A DNA stretch of 64,000 bases. Origin: Roseiarcus sp963767245. GTDB lineage: Bacteria > Pseudomonadota > Alphaproteobacteria > Rhizobiales > Beijerinckiaceae. The notes beneath the pieces are model-generated. The model was not told the origin of the DNA. It searched no databases and was given only the letters and a program-made list of their open reading frames with translations. Position numbers and translations under genes: made by a program. Shown piece by piece: positions 28,067 through 36,910 of the stretch (positions are counted from its first letter, which is position 1; each line of letters opens with the position of its first letter). The stretch is taken from contig CAVYDG010000018.1 of assembly GCA_963767245.1 (NCBI GenBank), positions 186,001 through 250,000 of the forward strand, read 5' to 3'.

Positions 28067-29299
28067 GTGAGGCCGGTCGAGAGCGCGATCCACGCCTTCG
28101 TTGAGGCGCACGTCGAAGCGGAAACGCGCTTCCTCGCCGAGATTGTCAAGATTCCGTCCGACAATCCGCCAGGGGATTGCGATCCCGCCGCCGCCGCCGT
28201 CGCCACGCTTCTGGAGGGACTCGGATTCACGGTCGAGCGGCACAAAGTTCCGGATCGCCTGGTCAGGGCCAATGGCATGATCTCGGCGACCAATCTGATC
28301 GTCCGGCGCCGGTTCGGGCAGGGCGGCCCGACGATTGCGCTCAACGCCCACGGCGACGTCGTTCCGCCGGGGACCGGCTGGACCCATGACCCTTATGGGG
28401 CCGAGACCGCCGATGGCTGGATGATCGGCCGCGGGGCGGCGGTGTCGAAGTCGGACATTGCGACCTATGCGTTTGCGATGCTGGCCTTGGAGAAGAGCGG
28501 CGCCAAGCTCAACGGCGCGGTCGAACTGCACGTCACCTACGACGAGGAGACTGGCGGCGAGATCGGCCCTCGCTACCTTCTGGACCAGGGTCTGTCGCGG
28601 CCGGACCTGGCGATCGGCGCTGGCTTCTCCTACGCCGTGGTCAACGCCCATAACGGCTGTCTGCATCTCGAGGTCGAGGTCCTCGGCCGCTCGGCCCACG
28701 CCGCCCGACCCTCGACCGGCGTCGATGCGCTCGAAGCGGCGAACGCGATCCTTGGCGCCCTTTACAGCTGGCGCGGGGGGCTTCAGGCGCGGACCTCCGC
28801 GGTTCCCGGCATCGGCTCGCCGCAGATGACGGTCGGGCTCATCGCTGGCGGGATCAACACCAATGTCGTGCCGGATCGGGTCGTCTTCCGCCTCGACCGG
28901 CGCATGGTCCCGGGAGAAAGTCCGGCGGAAGTCGAGGCCGAACTGAGGGCGGTGATCGCGCGCGCAGCCCGGCTCCATCCCGACGCGAAGATTGCGGTCA
29001 GGCGCATCCTGCTTGCCGAGCCGCTGACGGCGACGCCGGCGGGAGCGAACCTGACTGAGACGCTTTGCCGGCACGCGAGCCGCGTAATGGGTGAAAAGGT
29101 CGTAGCCTCCGGCGTGCCGCTCTATACCGACGCGCGCCACTACGCCAAGGCAGGCGTTCCGATCGTGCTCTATGGCGCCGGTCCGCACACGATCGAGGAA
29201 GCCAACGCCCACCGGGCCGACGAGCGCCTGCCGCTCGCGGATTTGTACAAGGCTACCGAGGTGATAGCACTGACCCTGGCGGAGCTGATGGCGGCGTGA
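28067..29299 (+). CDS. M20-family metallopeptidase (ArgE/DapE-like)
   Basis: 410 residues. The GTG at 28067 follows AAGGGAGAAATGCG. Metal-binding motifs: IALNAHGDVVPPG (His, Asp), TYDEETGGEIGP (tandem Glu), and a C-terminal His in YGAGPHTIEEANAHR. The dimerisation domain has GRSAHAARPSTGVDALEAAN. Members deacylate amino acids or cleave dipeptides. With no biosynthetic neighbours I would not call it argE or dapE. Unlike the amidohydrolase at 12296, it is intact. Confidence 0.88.
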   Translation: MRPVESAIHAFVEAHVEAETRFLAEIVKIPSDNPPGDCDPAAAAVATLLEGLGFTVERHKVPDRLVRANGMISATNLIVRRRFGQGGPTIALNAHGDVVPPGTGWTHDPYGAETADGWMIGRGAAVSKSDIATYAFAMLALEKSGAKLNGAVELHVTYDEETGGEIGPRYLLDQGLSRPDLAIGAGFSYAVVNAHNGCLHLEVEVLGRSAHAARPSTGVDALEAANAILGALYSWRGGLQARTSAVPGIGSPQMTVGLIAGGINTNVVPDRVVFRLDRRMVPGESPAEVEAELRAVIARAARLHPDAKIAVRRILLAEPLTATPAGANLTETLCRHASRVMGEKVVASGVPLYTDARHYAKAGVPIVLYGAGPHTIEEANAHRADERLPLADLYKATEVIALTLAELMAA

Positions 29300-29625
29300 C
29301 GACACAAAATCAAAGCCAGCCGCGACAAAATCAAAACCAGGAATTCGAAATCCGCCGAAACGGGATCTGAATGTGTTTCTCGACGACGGTCGAGGTTTTT
29401 CAATGCCTTACCGCCGAGTCCTCGAGGAGACGACCGCCTCGTCGCTCCGACGCCGTTCGGCCCAGACTTCTGAACATTAAATCACAACACGACCGTTTTG
29501 TCAGGATAATCTTGTTTTGCCGAATAGTGGCGAGAGCAGCGTTATCGGTCTTGTGATGGTGATCACAGTCCCCAAGACCGGAAACGTGTAGCTCGCCGTT
29601 TTGGGATCGTTTTGGGGAGGGGCTC
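29300..29625. other. Intergenic region with a spaced direct repeat
   Basis: 326 bases, comparatively AT-rich. ACAAAATCAAAGCCAG at 29304-29319 and ACAAAATCAAAACCAG at 29325-29340 are near-identical direct repeats 21 bases apart. The remainder presumably contains the promoter of the nucleosidase-like gene. I see no gene. Confidence 0.45.
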
Positions 29626-30801
29626 ATGATTGTCGACCGCAAGTGGATGGAGCGCAATATCGGCTTCGACCCGGTGAAGACACCGGCGCCGGCGGCGATC
29701 TACGCCAACAAGGCGGCGGCAAGACCAACCGCCAGTCTCGACGAGATCCAGCGCGATATCATCGATTTTGACTCGGAAGGACCCGAAGGCGCGGCGTTCC
29801 TCGCCTTCACCAACGCGACCGGGCTCAGCCGGTTCACCGACATCCCGTGGCCGAGCGGGCTTGCGCCTCAGACCGCCGCCAAGGCCCCGGGAACAGGCAA
29901 GGGCGCCTTGCCACGCGCCGACGTCCTCATCGTCACCTGGACTGTGGACGAAGGTCACGCGCTGAGCCGGGTGCTGACGCCCGGCAAGGACTCGAGGGAC
30001 GGCTATGTGTCCTACACCCACAATTTCGCGGCCATCTCAAAGGGCATGAGCCGCGGTTCGCCGGCGGTGAAGGCCAAGCGGCTCGGCGCCTTCTGGACGA
30101 CGACGATCGCCGGCAAGACCGTTCTCGTCTTCAAGTCGGACTCGCATCTCTCTCAGGACACCGACAAGCATTTTCCCGCGAACGGCGTTTTGCCCAACGC
30201 TCAAGTGTGGCGGCAAATCATCGCCGAGACCCAGCCGAAACTGGTCGTCACCACCGGCACAGCGGGCGGGATCGGAGCCGACTTCGAAGTCGGCGACGTC
30301 GTGGTCAGCCCTACCGTGCGCTTCGATTCGCAGAAATGGCTCAAACCCGCGAGCTTCAGCGAGGCGAGCTACAGCGGCAAGGCAGCCAACAGGCAGTTCT
30401 TCGAAGAAGCGAAGACCCTCTTCGCGGCGAACGCAGGACAACTGCCAAAGGACAATGCGCGGCCGCCGACGATCGTCGTTGGACCGCCCGGCGCCTTACC
30501 GACCTCTATCGTCACGACAGACTTCTTCGGTTTCGACACGACGGACAATCATTTTCAACTTCAGGGCATGGGCGACGCGTGCGAGATGGGTGACGCGGTG
30601 CTTGGGATGGTCGCCAACGAGCTCGGCGCGCAGGCCCCGGTTTGGATCGCGGTAAGGAATGTTTCCGATCCCCGGATCAAGTCGGACGGCCTCAACGTCA
30701 CTCAGGAGGGAGACATGGCCAACAAGATCTACAAGGCGTTCGGCCGATGGAGTTCCGTCTGCAGCGCCATCGTCTGTTGGGCCGTGGTCGCGGCCCTTTA
30801 G
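29626..30801 (+). CDS. Nucleoside phosphorylase/nucleosidase-fold protein, orphan
   Basis: 391 residues. The core resembles the purine/uridine phosphorylase superfamily: ADVLIVTWTVDEGHALS at the first strand, LVVTTGTAGGIGADFEVGDV as the phosphate/ribose loop, GDACEMGDAVLGMVANE with the ribose-binding Met-Glu, and AVRNVSDPRI with the base-contacting Asp. An N-terminal extension (~1-95) has no recognised domain. The C-terminus ends in a hydrophobic segment (VCSAIVCWAVVAAL), seen in related proteins as a final helix. Related folds occur as effectors in some immune-type systems, but no partner gene is adjacent. Substrate unknown. Confidence 0.7.
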   Translation: MIVDRKWMERNIGFDPVKTPAPAAIYANKAAARPTASLDEIQRDIIDFDSEGPEGAAFLAFTNATGLSRFTDIPWPSGLAPQTAAKAPGTGKGALPRADVLIVTWTVDEGHALSRVLTPGKDSRDGYVSYTHNFAAISKGMSRGSPAVKAKRLGAFWTTTIAGKTVLVFKSDSHLSQDTDKHFPANGVLPNAQVWRQIIAETQPKLVVTTGTAGGIGADFEVGDVVVSPTVRFDSQKWLKPASFSEASYSGKAANRQFFEEAKTLFAANAGQLPKDNARPPTIVVGPPGALPTSIVTTDFFGFDTTDNHFQLQGMGDACEMGDAVLGMVANELGAQAPVWIAVRNVSDPRIKSDGLNVTQEGDMANKIYKAFGRWSSVCSAIVCWAVVAAL

Positions 30802-30926
30802 AGGCCCACTGGCGCTTCGCGCTCGTTGGGGCAATCAAGGGCAACGGTTTCAAGCAAGGGCGTCGGCCGGCCGGACTTCCCACCAAGGGAGGGGGAGGGC
30901 GGCCCCCTGCCTTGCCTTTGTCGGCG

Positions 30927-31535
30927 TCAATAGCCGACGGTGAAGCGCTGCCGAACGTGGGCCGGCTTCTCGAGTTCATCGACCGCGGCGATTGCATAGT
31001 CTTCCCAGGAGATGCTGCTGCCTTTGTCGGTGGTCAAAAGCTGATCCGTGCCCAACCGGAACTTGCCGGTCCGCTCGCCCGGTCCAATCATCGCCGACGG
31101 TGACAGGAACGTCCATTCGAGCTCCTTTTCCTTGCGCAGGAGATCGAGGAATTCGCCGCCTTTGGAAGCTTCCGCCCTGTAGGCCGCGGGGAACTGCGGC
31201 GTGTCGACCAGCTTGACCCCGGGGGCGACCTCGAGGCTGCCGGCGCCGCCGACCACGAAATAGCGCTTGACCCCCGCCTCCTTGACCGCCTCGATCAAAA
31301 GCTTCGGATCGCTGGCGGTGAAATGAACCGCGCTAACGACCGCGTCATGGCCCCTAAGCAGCTTGCCGAGGGCCGCCTTGTCGAAGACGTCGCCTTTTTT
31401 CGTGGTTACGCTTGGGCCGGCGGCGATCTTTTCCGGGTGGCGCGCGATCGCGGTCACCTGATGGCCGCGGCGAGCAAGTTCGGCCAGGAGGCGCGAGCCC
31501 CCTTGGCCCGATGCGCCGATGAGCGCGACTTTCAT
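30927..31535 (-). CDS. NAD(P)-binding oxidoreductase (NmrA/YwnB-like)
   Basis: 202-residue atypical short-chain dehydrogenase. The Rossmann start is MKVALIGASGQGGSRLLAEL (GxxGxxG). Further parts are TKKGDVFDKAALGKLLRGHD, VKRYFVVGGAGSLEVAPG and WTFLSPSAMIGPGERTG. The family includes NADH-flavin reductases and NmrA-like redox sensors. No Ser-Tyr-Lys triad is seen. It is divergent from the exported protein at 31795 across a region holding an AT palindrome. Confidence 0.85.
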   Translation of the reverse strand: MKVALIGASGQGGSRLLAELARRGHQVTAIARHPEKIAAGPSVTTKKGDVFDKAALGKLLRGHDAVVSAVHFTASDPKLLIEAVKEAGVKRYFVVGGAGSLEVAPGVKLVDTPQFPAAYRAEASKGGEFLDLLRKEKELEWTFLSPSAMIGPGERTGKFRLGTDQLLTTDKGSSISWEDYAIAAVDELEKPAHVRQRFTVGY

Positions 31536-31656
31536 GCTTGTCTCCGAATGTAGGGATTGCGACGGGCCAGATAACGGATGGCGACGCCGGGGCGCAAGGC
31601 CAGGGGCGCCGTCGGGGGCGCGGGCGCGCCTGGAGTTTGGACTGCGCCATCGGTTC

Positions 31657-31672
31657 CATAATATATATTATG
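31657..31672. promoter_or_regulatory. 16-bp perfect AT-rich palindrome
   Basis: CATAATATATATTATG, fully symmetrical, in the intergenic space between the divergent oxidoreductase (31535, minus) and exported protein (31795, plus). In DNA of this GC content such a tract stands out as a likely operator, possibly overlapping a promoter. Confidence 0.4.
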
Positions 31673-31794
31673 CGAATCGCGGAGCCAGGCGAAGGGGCGA
31701 GCCGGAGACGGAATGGGTTGCTTCGCCATCTCGCGAGCGCCTAGAACGGGAGCCACGTTGTCGCCTGCCCCGCGGACAGGGTAAAGGAGAAGAC

Positions 31795-32337
31795 ATGGCC
31801 TTCTGGCGGCAGTGCATCGCCCATATCGGGGCGATCGTCCTAACGCTGGCTGCTTCGCCGCTCTCTCTCGCTCAGTCCAGCAGCGCCGAGGCTCAATCCG
31901 GAGTCGTCATATTCTGGAACGCGGCGCAATGCGCCGGCGGATATAGCGCCGCTTTTTACTCCGCTCATTGTTACCCGGGACCTGCCGCTACGATTCTCGA
32001 CTTCAGGTCGAAGATGCAATTCTCTTGCGTGGACAACGAGGACGTGGACATTCGATGGACGATTCCGGCCGCCGCGAAACAAGGATCGCCCATCCCGCCG
32101 AGTGAGATCAATTGGCGCCCGGAATGCTGGAAAACGGCGCTGGGATTCGACGTCGATCCGAATGCGGCGATCCTCGCGCCGCATTACAGTCAGTCGCCGC
32201 CGCCAAATTACTACATGACCATGAATGTGGTCGTCCTTTACGATCCGGCGAAGCCGACCATGAAAATATGTCTTGTCCCGTTGTTTCCCAAATTCGCGGT
32301 TGAGCCGGCGTGCGCAGACGCCGAAATACGTTCCTGA
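31795..32337 (+). CDS. Exported protein of unknown function
   Basis: 180 residues. The ATG at 31795 follows AAAGGAGAAGAC. The signal peptide spans ~1-26 (IGAIVLTLAASPLSLAQ). The mature part has several Cys (AAQCAGG, SAHCYPG, FSCVD, PECWK, KICLV, PACAD) suited to disulfides in the periplasm, and many aromatic residues. I do not recognise the family. Upstream in-frame codons to 31519 are unlikely because they bypass the strong ribosome-binding site. Confidence 0.65.
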   Translation: MAFWRQCIAHIGAIVLTLAASPLSLAQSSSAEAQSGVVIFWNAAQCAGGYSAAFYSAHCYPGPAATILDFRSKMQFSCVDNEDVDIRWTIPAAAKQGSPIPPSEINWRPECWKTALGFDVDPNAAILAPHYSQSPPPNYYMTMNVVVLYDPAKPTMKICLVPLFPKFAVEPACADAEIRS

Positions 32338-32401
32338 ATAACGGCTTTGCGTGAGCCAGGGGTGACAACCTGCGACGCCCGAAGGACTGGGGAACGAAGC
32401 G

Positions 32402-32896
32402 ATGATGATGGAAAGGAGGCTCAAGATATTCATGACCGGCGGGATTGCGGTCTTGTGCATCTTTATCGTCGCCGGAAACGTCCATGATCCGGGGGCGAAC
32501 CTTTTGTTCGTCCAGCACGTCTTCAGCATGGACACGATCTTGCCAGGGAGCGCGATGGCCGATCACGCCCTCCCAAATCCGCTGATGTGGCGGATCGGCT
32601 TCTGGCTGATCGTCTTGGGGGAAGCTGTTACGGCAATCTTGTTTGTGGTGGGAACCGTCGAGCTCCTGCTAGCGCGACATCTCAACGCACGGGACTTTCA
32701 CCGGGCAAAGCGGTTTGTTTTCGTCGGCGCTGGTTGCGGATTCCTGGTCTGGTTCCTCGCCTTTCTCGCGATTGGCGGCGAATGGTTTGCGATGTGGCAG
32801 TCGCAGGTCTGGAACGGTCAGCAGGCCGCGTTTCGCATCCTCGCGTCAATTCTTCTTGTCCTGATCTTCGTCGCCATGCCGGACGCCGAGCTGTGA
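32402..32896 (+). CDS. DUF2165-family small membrane protein
   Basis: 164 residues with four hydrophobic segments (about 10-28, 65-85, 105-125, 142-158). The motifs FVQHVFSMDTI and EWFAMWQSQVWNGQQAAFR are typical of the DUF2165 predicted integral membrane family. GGGGAA lies before the first of three consecutive ATGs at 32402. No function is known. Confidence 0.85.
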   Translation: MMMERRLKIFMTGGIAVLCIFIVAGNVHDPGANLLFVQHVFSMDTILPGSAMADHALPNPLMWRIGFWLIVLGEAVTAILFVVGTVELLLARHLNARDFHRAKRFVFVGAGCGFLVWFLAFLAIGGEWFAMWQSQVWNGQQAAFRILASILLVLIFVAMPDAEL

Positions 32897-32910
32897 GGCG
32901 TGGGGCGCGC

Positions 32911-33174
32911 TCACTCGCAGCTTCGCGCGCACCGGTCGCAGGGTTTAACGCAGGAGCGAACCTGGCCGGTGGCGGGCGCGGCGGCTGAAGGCCGGGGCGG
33001 ATATCCAGCCGCAGGCGCGGCGGCCCTGCCCGATTGCTGCGCCCGGCATCGAGCCAGGAACTTCGGCCAAGCCTCTTCGTTGGCCGCTCCGGCGATCCTG
33101 GCCGCCCTCCACTGCTCGCCGCATGTCTTTGCGACGGCTGGCGCTACGCCCGCGGTTGAGCCGATGAGGGCCAC
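32911..33174 (-). CDS. Small exported protein, Cys-rich ends
   Basis: The frame to 33174 (GTG) encodes 87 residues with KTCGEQWRAARIAGAANEE and WPKFLARCRAQ, a pattern seen in small rhizobial periplasmic proteins, and a tail rich in Ala/Pro then Cys. The open frame extends upstream through a good signal peptide (RRTPGLAPVAAIALAVALIG), but no ATG/GTG/TTG was found there, so the true start may be non-standard or affected by an error. Lies 71 bases after the 2H phosphoesterase stop. Confidence 0.5.
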   Translation of the reverse strand: MALIGSTAGVAPAVAKTCGEQWRAARIAGAANEEAWPKFLARCRAQQSGRAAAPAAGYPPRPSAAAPATGQVRSCVKPCDRCARSCE

Positions 33175-33245
33175 GGCGAGCGCGATCGCCGCTACGGGCG
33201 CCAGGCCGGGCGTGCGTCTCAGAACGGCGAGCCCGAACAGCGCGC

Positions 33246-33890
33246 TCAGGCGCTCGCCGCCAGGGTCTGGAGCTCCTTGCGGACGGCGCCGAAGGTGCCG
33301 AGCTGATAGACCGCCGCGCCGACGGCTGAAAATGTGAACGCCTTGAACGGCTCGGCGAACATCGGATCTAGATAGGTCTGCGGCGCGACGCCGATCGTCA
33401 CGTGCGGATTGAACTTCTTGCCGGCCGCCACGGTGACGAAATCGGCGACATAGTCGATAAGTCCAGGCTGGATGTCGCGCCCGTCGTCGGTGCTGAAGAA
33501 CGCGGCCGGGGTTCCAGTCTTTGCCGTGAAAGGCGCGACCGCATCGAGCAGTTCCCGCTGCAGCCGGAGCAGCTCTTCCGTCCGCTCGACAACAATGCCG
33601 GCGATGCCGAGAGGTGGAGCGGGAATATAGTAGTATCGGATCGCCTTGAACCTCCAGTCCGCTACCCCGTCTTTGGCGAGAACCGCGTCGGCGGCGGCGT
33701 GGACGTTGGCGAGGTCGGCGGTACGGACGAACCGCTGGATCATGGTCATGTGCGGATGGTGGGTCGCGTCCAGAGCAAAGCCCCCCGGATAGGCCTTAAG
33801 CAGGCGGGCATTGTCCGCGCGCGCGCGCCGAACCATCGCCGCGTCCGGCTTGAGCGCGATGTCGATCGCTGTGACGGGGCGGTCGCTCAT
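33246..33890 (-). CDS. 2H phosphoesterase-like protein, cytoplasmic paralog
   Basis: 214 residues resembling the 2'-5' RNA ligase/2H superfamily. The paired H-x-T/S motifs are THHPHMTMI (~44-52) and FNPHVTIGV (~161-169), flanking YYYIPAPPLGIAGIVVE. 2H enzymes cleave 2',3'-cyclic or 2'-5' phosphodiesters. No signal peptide. The protein at 42987 is a close paralog with a signal peptide and HxS in the first motif. Confidence 0.7.
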   Translation of the reverse strand: MSDRPVTAIDIALKPDAAMVRRARADNARLLKAYPGGFALDATHHPHMTMIQRFVRTADLANVHAAADAVLAKDGVADWRFKAIRYYYIPAPPLGIAGIVVERTEELLRLQRELLDAVAPFTAKTGTPAAFFSTDDGRDIQPGLIDYVADFVTVAAGKKFNPHVTIGVAPQTYLDPMFAEPFKAFTFSAVGAAVYQLGTFGAVRKELQTLAASA

Positions 33891-34114
33891 GGATTTCGCG
33901 AGTGTCCCCTTTCAGCCCGACGCGCGTCAAGAAAGACAGACACCGGTAAGGATAGTGTGAATGGCCGCAGTGGCGGGATCGACCCAACCCCGAGTTCCCA
34001 GGAACGCAACGGTTCGTTTCAGCCGGGTTTCCGAAGCGCCGGACGATTCACAAGGGATCCTGATGCCTTCGGTCGAATGTCGAGGTCGATACTCGGGTCC
34101 GGCGCGGGTTAGCG

Positions 34115-34588
34115 TCAGAACGAAAAAACGAGCCGAAGGCAGTAAAAATGGAGGTCAGAGCCGGTCCCCGACCCATCCGGCGGCCAGGTCCCGGTTTGTG
34201 GATCGTTTCGGCGGTACCACACCCAATTGCACCCGTCCGTGCTCGGAAGCGGCCGGATCGCGGACCCTTGGGAATGGACGATTGGAAAGTCCATTCCGTC
34301 CACCACGATGTGCCAGACCCCGCTGCCGTCCTGGCGCAGATCTCTCATGTCCACCTTGTGAGCTTCGGCCGGTCCGCAGCATGAGGCCCTCACGCTCTCC
34401 GACAGAGGACGCCCCTTGCAATCGGCGTCATGGGCGTGCGCTCGAGATGCGAAGCCGACCGCGAGCGCGAGCGTGACCAGGATACCAGAGATCTTCGTGA
34501 TAGACCCGCTGCGGCGCTGGAGCTCCTGCAGAGCACGTGGATTCCGCTGGCTACAAGTCGCCATCGTCTGCGCAGTATCAAAGGTCAT
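34115..34588 (-). CDS. Exported Cys-containing protein of unknown function
   Basis: About 157 residues from the ATG at 34588 (34564 is an alternative). The signal peptide is GILVTLALAVGFASRAHAHD. The mature start DADCKGRPLSESVRASCCGP has three clustered Cys, followed by HKVDMRDLRQDGSGVWHIVV and a conserved-looking C-terminus (FYCLRLVF). I associate this layout with rhizobial periplasmic proteins of unknown role. A metal-binding function is possible but only inferred from the Cys/His content. Confidence 0.6.
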   Translation of the reverse strand: MTFDTAQTMATCSQRNPRALQELQRRSGSITKISGILVTLALAVGFASRAHAHDADCKGRPLSESVRASCCGPAEAHKVDMRDLRQDGSGVWHIVVDGMDFPIVHSQGSAIRPLPSTDGCNWVWYRRNDPQTGTWPPDGSGTGSDLHFYCLRLVFSF

Positions 34589-34956
34589 GACAATCAATCC
34601 CCTGTATGAAATCGCCCAGAGAATTTGCGTTTTCTTAGTTTGAGGCGGGATAATTCCGGCAAATATTGGGCGCAATGCGTAGGGTAAATTACCTATTATT
34701 CACAAAACTGAGCCGGGTCTGAGCAACGCGAGAGCAATATCATACTTGAGCCTGCCTTGTCCTTGTGAACGGTCGTCAGAGTTCGCCCTGCGCGCGCCAG
34801 CAACTTCAGCGATTCACGGGCAGCGTCGCCAAGCAGATGACCCGCGAAGGCGCTCTTCAATGAATTGACCGCGTAAACTTCGCAGGCGTGGGCCTGTCGT
34901 TCGTGGTAGCGTCACTTGCGCGCTGGGGAGGCCAGCGAAACTTTGCGGGGAACTTT

Positions 34957-35258
34957 ATGATCACGTTCGTTCGAACGGCAAGCATCGCGCCGGGCAAGGT
35001 AGTCGAAGCGCTGACCTTCGCTCATCAGGTTGCGGCGCTTACAGAGAAGATCATGGGCGTCAAGATTGGGGTGACGATGCCCATCGGAGGGGGCAACCCG
35101 TTTAGGATCGCCTGGGTGGCTACGGAAGCTGATCTCGGAGCGTTCGAGGCCACCATGGCCAGGTGACGAGCAACTCAGAATACATGAAGCTAGTAGAGAG
35201 CTCTGCGTCGTATTTCTTACCCGGCTCGGCGCACGACGAACTCTGGCGAAGCGCCTGA
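34957..35258 (+). CDS. Small NIPSNAP/ABM-like protein, frameshifted
   Basis: The ATG at 34957 follows GCGGGG and encodes MITFVRTASIAPGKVVEALT, then MGVKIGVTMPIGG and FRIAWVATEADLGAFEATMA before a premature TGA at 35164. In the next frame SNSEYMKLVESSASYFLPGS and HDELWRSA complete a plausible ~100-residue ferredoxin-like product. One missing base in GCCAGGTGACG near 35163 explains the break. The assignment to the NIPSNAP/antibiotic-monooxygenase-like fold is by pattern only. Confidence 0.5.
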
Positions 35259-35576
35259 CCGCGCTCCCAGCGGCGCAGTTTCGTGATCTTAGCCGACCGG
35301 AACCTGAGCGCCGGCGGCAGGTCTGGGTCTGGGGCCGGGCGAGGTGTCAAGGGGATGCGCCAAGCGCAGGGCGGGGACAAAAAATCAAAGTCGCAAGACG
35401 AAACTTTGAAACTCGCCGGCAGGAATCCTTCCCGTCGGGCGAAGGCCCTCAAGTTGTCACGGCTGGCGTGAAGAACTTCAAATCAGTGTCGATGAAGTTC
35501 GCCCTCGGCGCTTGGCCCCTGCCGATCGGCTGAATCAAACTTACTTCAATTTCTTCCTATTTATCAGCATGTTGAG
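35259..35576. other. Region before tRNA-Pro without a clear gene
   Basis: 318 bases. A 62-codon open frame (35283-35471) is Lys/Arg/Gly-rich and has no ribosome-binding site, so I do not call it. The last 100 bases are AT-rich and contain the 3' flank of the tRNA. Confidence 0.5.
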
Positions 35577-35654
35577 TGGTCGGAGTGGCGGGATTCGAAC
35601 CCACGACCCCTAGTCCCCCAGACTAGTGCGCTAACCGGGCTGCGCTACACTCCG
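35577..35654 (-). tRNA. tRNA-Pro (anticodon GGG)
   Basis: On the minus strand, the acceptor stem CGGAGTG pairs with CACTCCG, followed by discriminator A and an encoded CCA. The anticodon stem CTAGT/ACTAG encloses the loop CTGGGGG, giving anticodon GGG. The T-arm is GTGGGTTCGAATCCCGC. Reads CCC/CCU proline codons. Confidence 0.95.
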
Positions 35655-35716
35655 ACGGCGCCCCTTATAGTGAGCGCCGCCGCGTCGTGCAACGCAGAGC
35701 TGGCGAGGGCGCCGCA

Positions 35717-36157
35717 TCACGCGCCAGGAGCGCGCGCCCGAGTCAGGATTCGTTCGGCCTCCGTGATTTCAGCCAACGCAGCGCGTAGCGCGGCGAGGTC
35801 GTCTTCAGCAAGCTTGGACGCGGCGGCGCTGAGGCCGGCGCCGCCTGCCGGCTCGGGGGCGGCGCTCGACAACGCCTGGACGCCCTGCTCCTTGAACAGC
35901 TTCTGGACGCCCTTGATCGTGTAGCCTTCGTCGTACAGGAGGCGGCGGATGAGCCTCAACCGCTCAATGTCGTCGGGGCGGTAATAGCGCCGGCCGCCGG
36001 CCCGTTTCAGCGGCCGGATCTGCGGAAAGCGCGTCTCCCAGAAGCGCAGCACATGCTGCGGCAGGTCCATCGAATCCGCGACTTCGCGGATGGTTCGATA
36101 GGCTTCCGGACCCTTCTCGATCGGCGTGCTCGCGGCCGCCGCGGGCGGGAGAATCAT
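35717..36157 (-). CDS. MerR-family transcriptional regulator
   Basis: 146 residues. The winged helix-turn-helix spans ~20-90: YRTIREVADSMDLPQHVLRF, WETRFPQIRPLKRAGGRRYY and DIERLRLIRRLLYDEGYTI, then a short Ala/Glu-rich dimerisation helix. No Cys ligands for metals. It lies 112 bases downstream of ihfA on the same strand, an arrangement widespread in alphaproteobacteria, and is probably co-transcribed. Confidence 0.93.
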   Translation of the reverse strand: MILPPAAAASTPIEKGPEAYRTIREVADSMDLPQHVLRFWETRFPQIRPLKRAGGRRYYRPDDIERLRLIRRLLYDEGYTIKGVQKLFKEQGVQALSSAAPEPAGGAGLSAAASKLAEDDLAALRAALAEITEAERILTRARAPGA

Positions 36158-36269
36158 GGCGCCTCCGTTCGCTTGGCCGCACTATCGGCCGAATGGAGCC
36201 CAGACGCCAGACTCTCCGGGTCTTCGCCGCCGGGGGCGCCGCGGGTCCCGCGCTCGGACGCGGACGCGC

Positions 36270-36638
36270 CTAGTCCTTTTCGGACGCCGGATCGCGTCCA
36301 TTGATTTTGGCCTTGAGCACGTTGGAGGGCTTGAACACCATCACCCGGCGGGGAAGAATTGGCACTTCGACGCCGGTCTTCGGGTTTCGCCCGACCCGCT
36401 CGCCCTTGGAGCGGACGACGAAGGAGCCGAAGCCCGACAGCTTGACGGTTTCGCCCCGCGCAGCCGCGTCGCAGATTTCGTCGAGAACCGACTGGACCAG
36501 CTCCGCCAATTCCGTGCGTGACAATCCGACCTTCTGGTAGACGATTTCGGACAGGTCGGCGCGGGTGACCGTCTTGCCGGATTCGCGCCCAAGTCTAGAT
36601 TCGCCGCCAAGCCTAGCGTTCGCCATTTCGAGCCCCAA
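36270..36638 (-). CDS. ihfA: Integration host factor alpha subunit
   Basis: DNA-bending nucleoid protein, heterodimer with IhfB. TRADLSEIVYQKVGLSRTEL starts the helical body. KLSGFGSFVVRSKGERVGRN and PKTGVEVPILPRRVMVFKPS form the beta-arm, which contains the Pro that intercalates into DNA. The start may be 36638 or 36623 (MANARLGG). The family usually starts close to KTVTRADL, so the first ~20 residues are an extension typical of Rhizobiales. fabH, the usual upstream gene, is absent here. Confidence 0.94.
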   Translation of the reverse strand: MGLEMANARLGGESRLGRESGKTVTRADLSEIVYQKVGLSRTELAELVQSVLDEICDAAARGETVKLSGFGSFVVRSKGERVGRNPKTGVEVPILPRRVMVFKPSNVLKAKINGRDPASEKD

Positions 36639-36910
36639 ACAATTCCCGCCTCGTGCGCGACGCCCGCCCCGGACCCCGCGCAGGACTCAAAGGAGTCCTG
36701 ACGACTTTGTCGCATCCGCGTCGGACTTTCTTTTCGGTCACCGTAAGTCCATAACCGCGGAGCCTGGTATCGGCGCCAATGAAAATCTACTTTCGCAAGG
36801 TCGCGTGTCCTAGCGCGATCGACGCCGCCGCGACCCGGCTTCCCGTCGTCGCGCCCGGCCCGCGATCATGCCCCAAAGTCGAGCCTAGCAAATGACTCAG
36901 GGAGTGTCGA

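Noticed and set aside
35283..35471. 62-codon Lys/Arg-rich frame upstream of tRNA-Pro
   Set aside because: Low complexity, no ribosome-binding site, overlaps an AT-rich tRNA flank.
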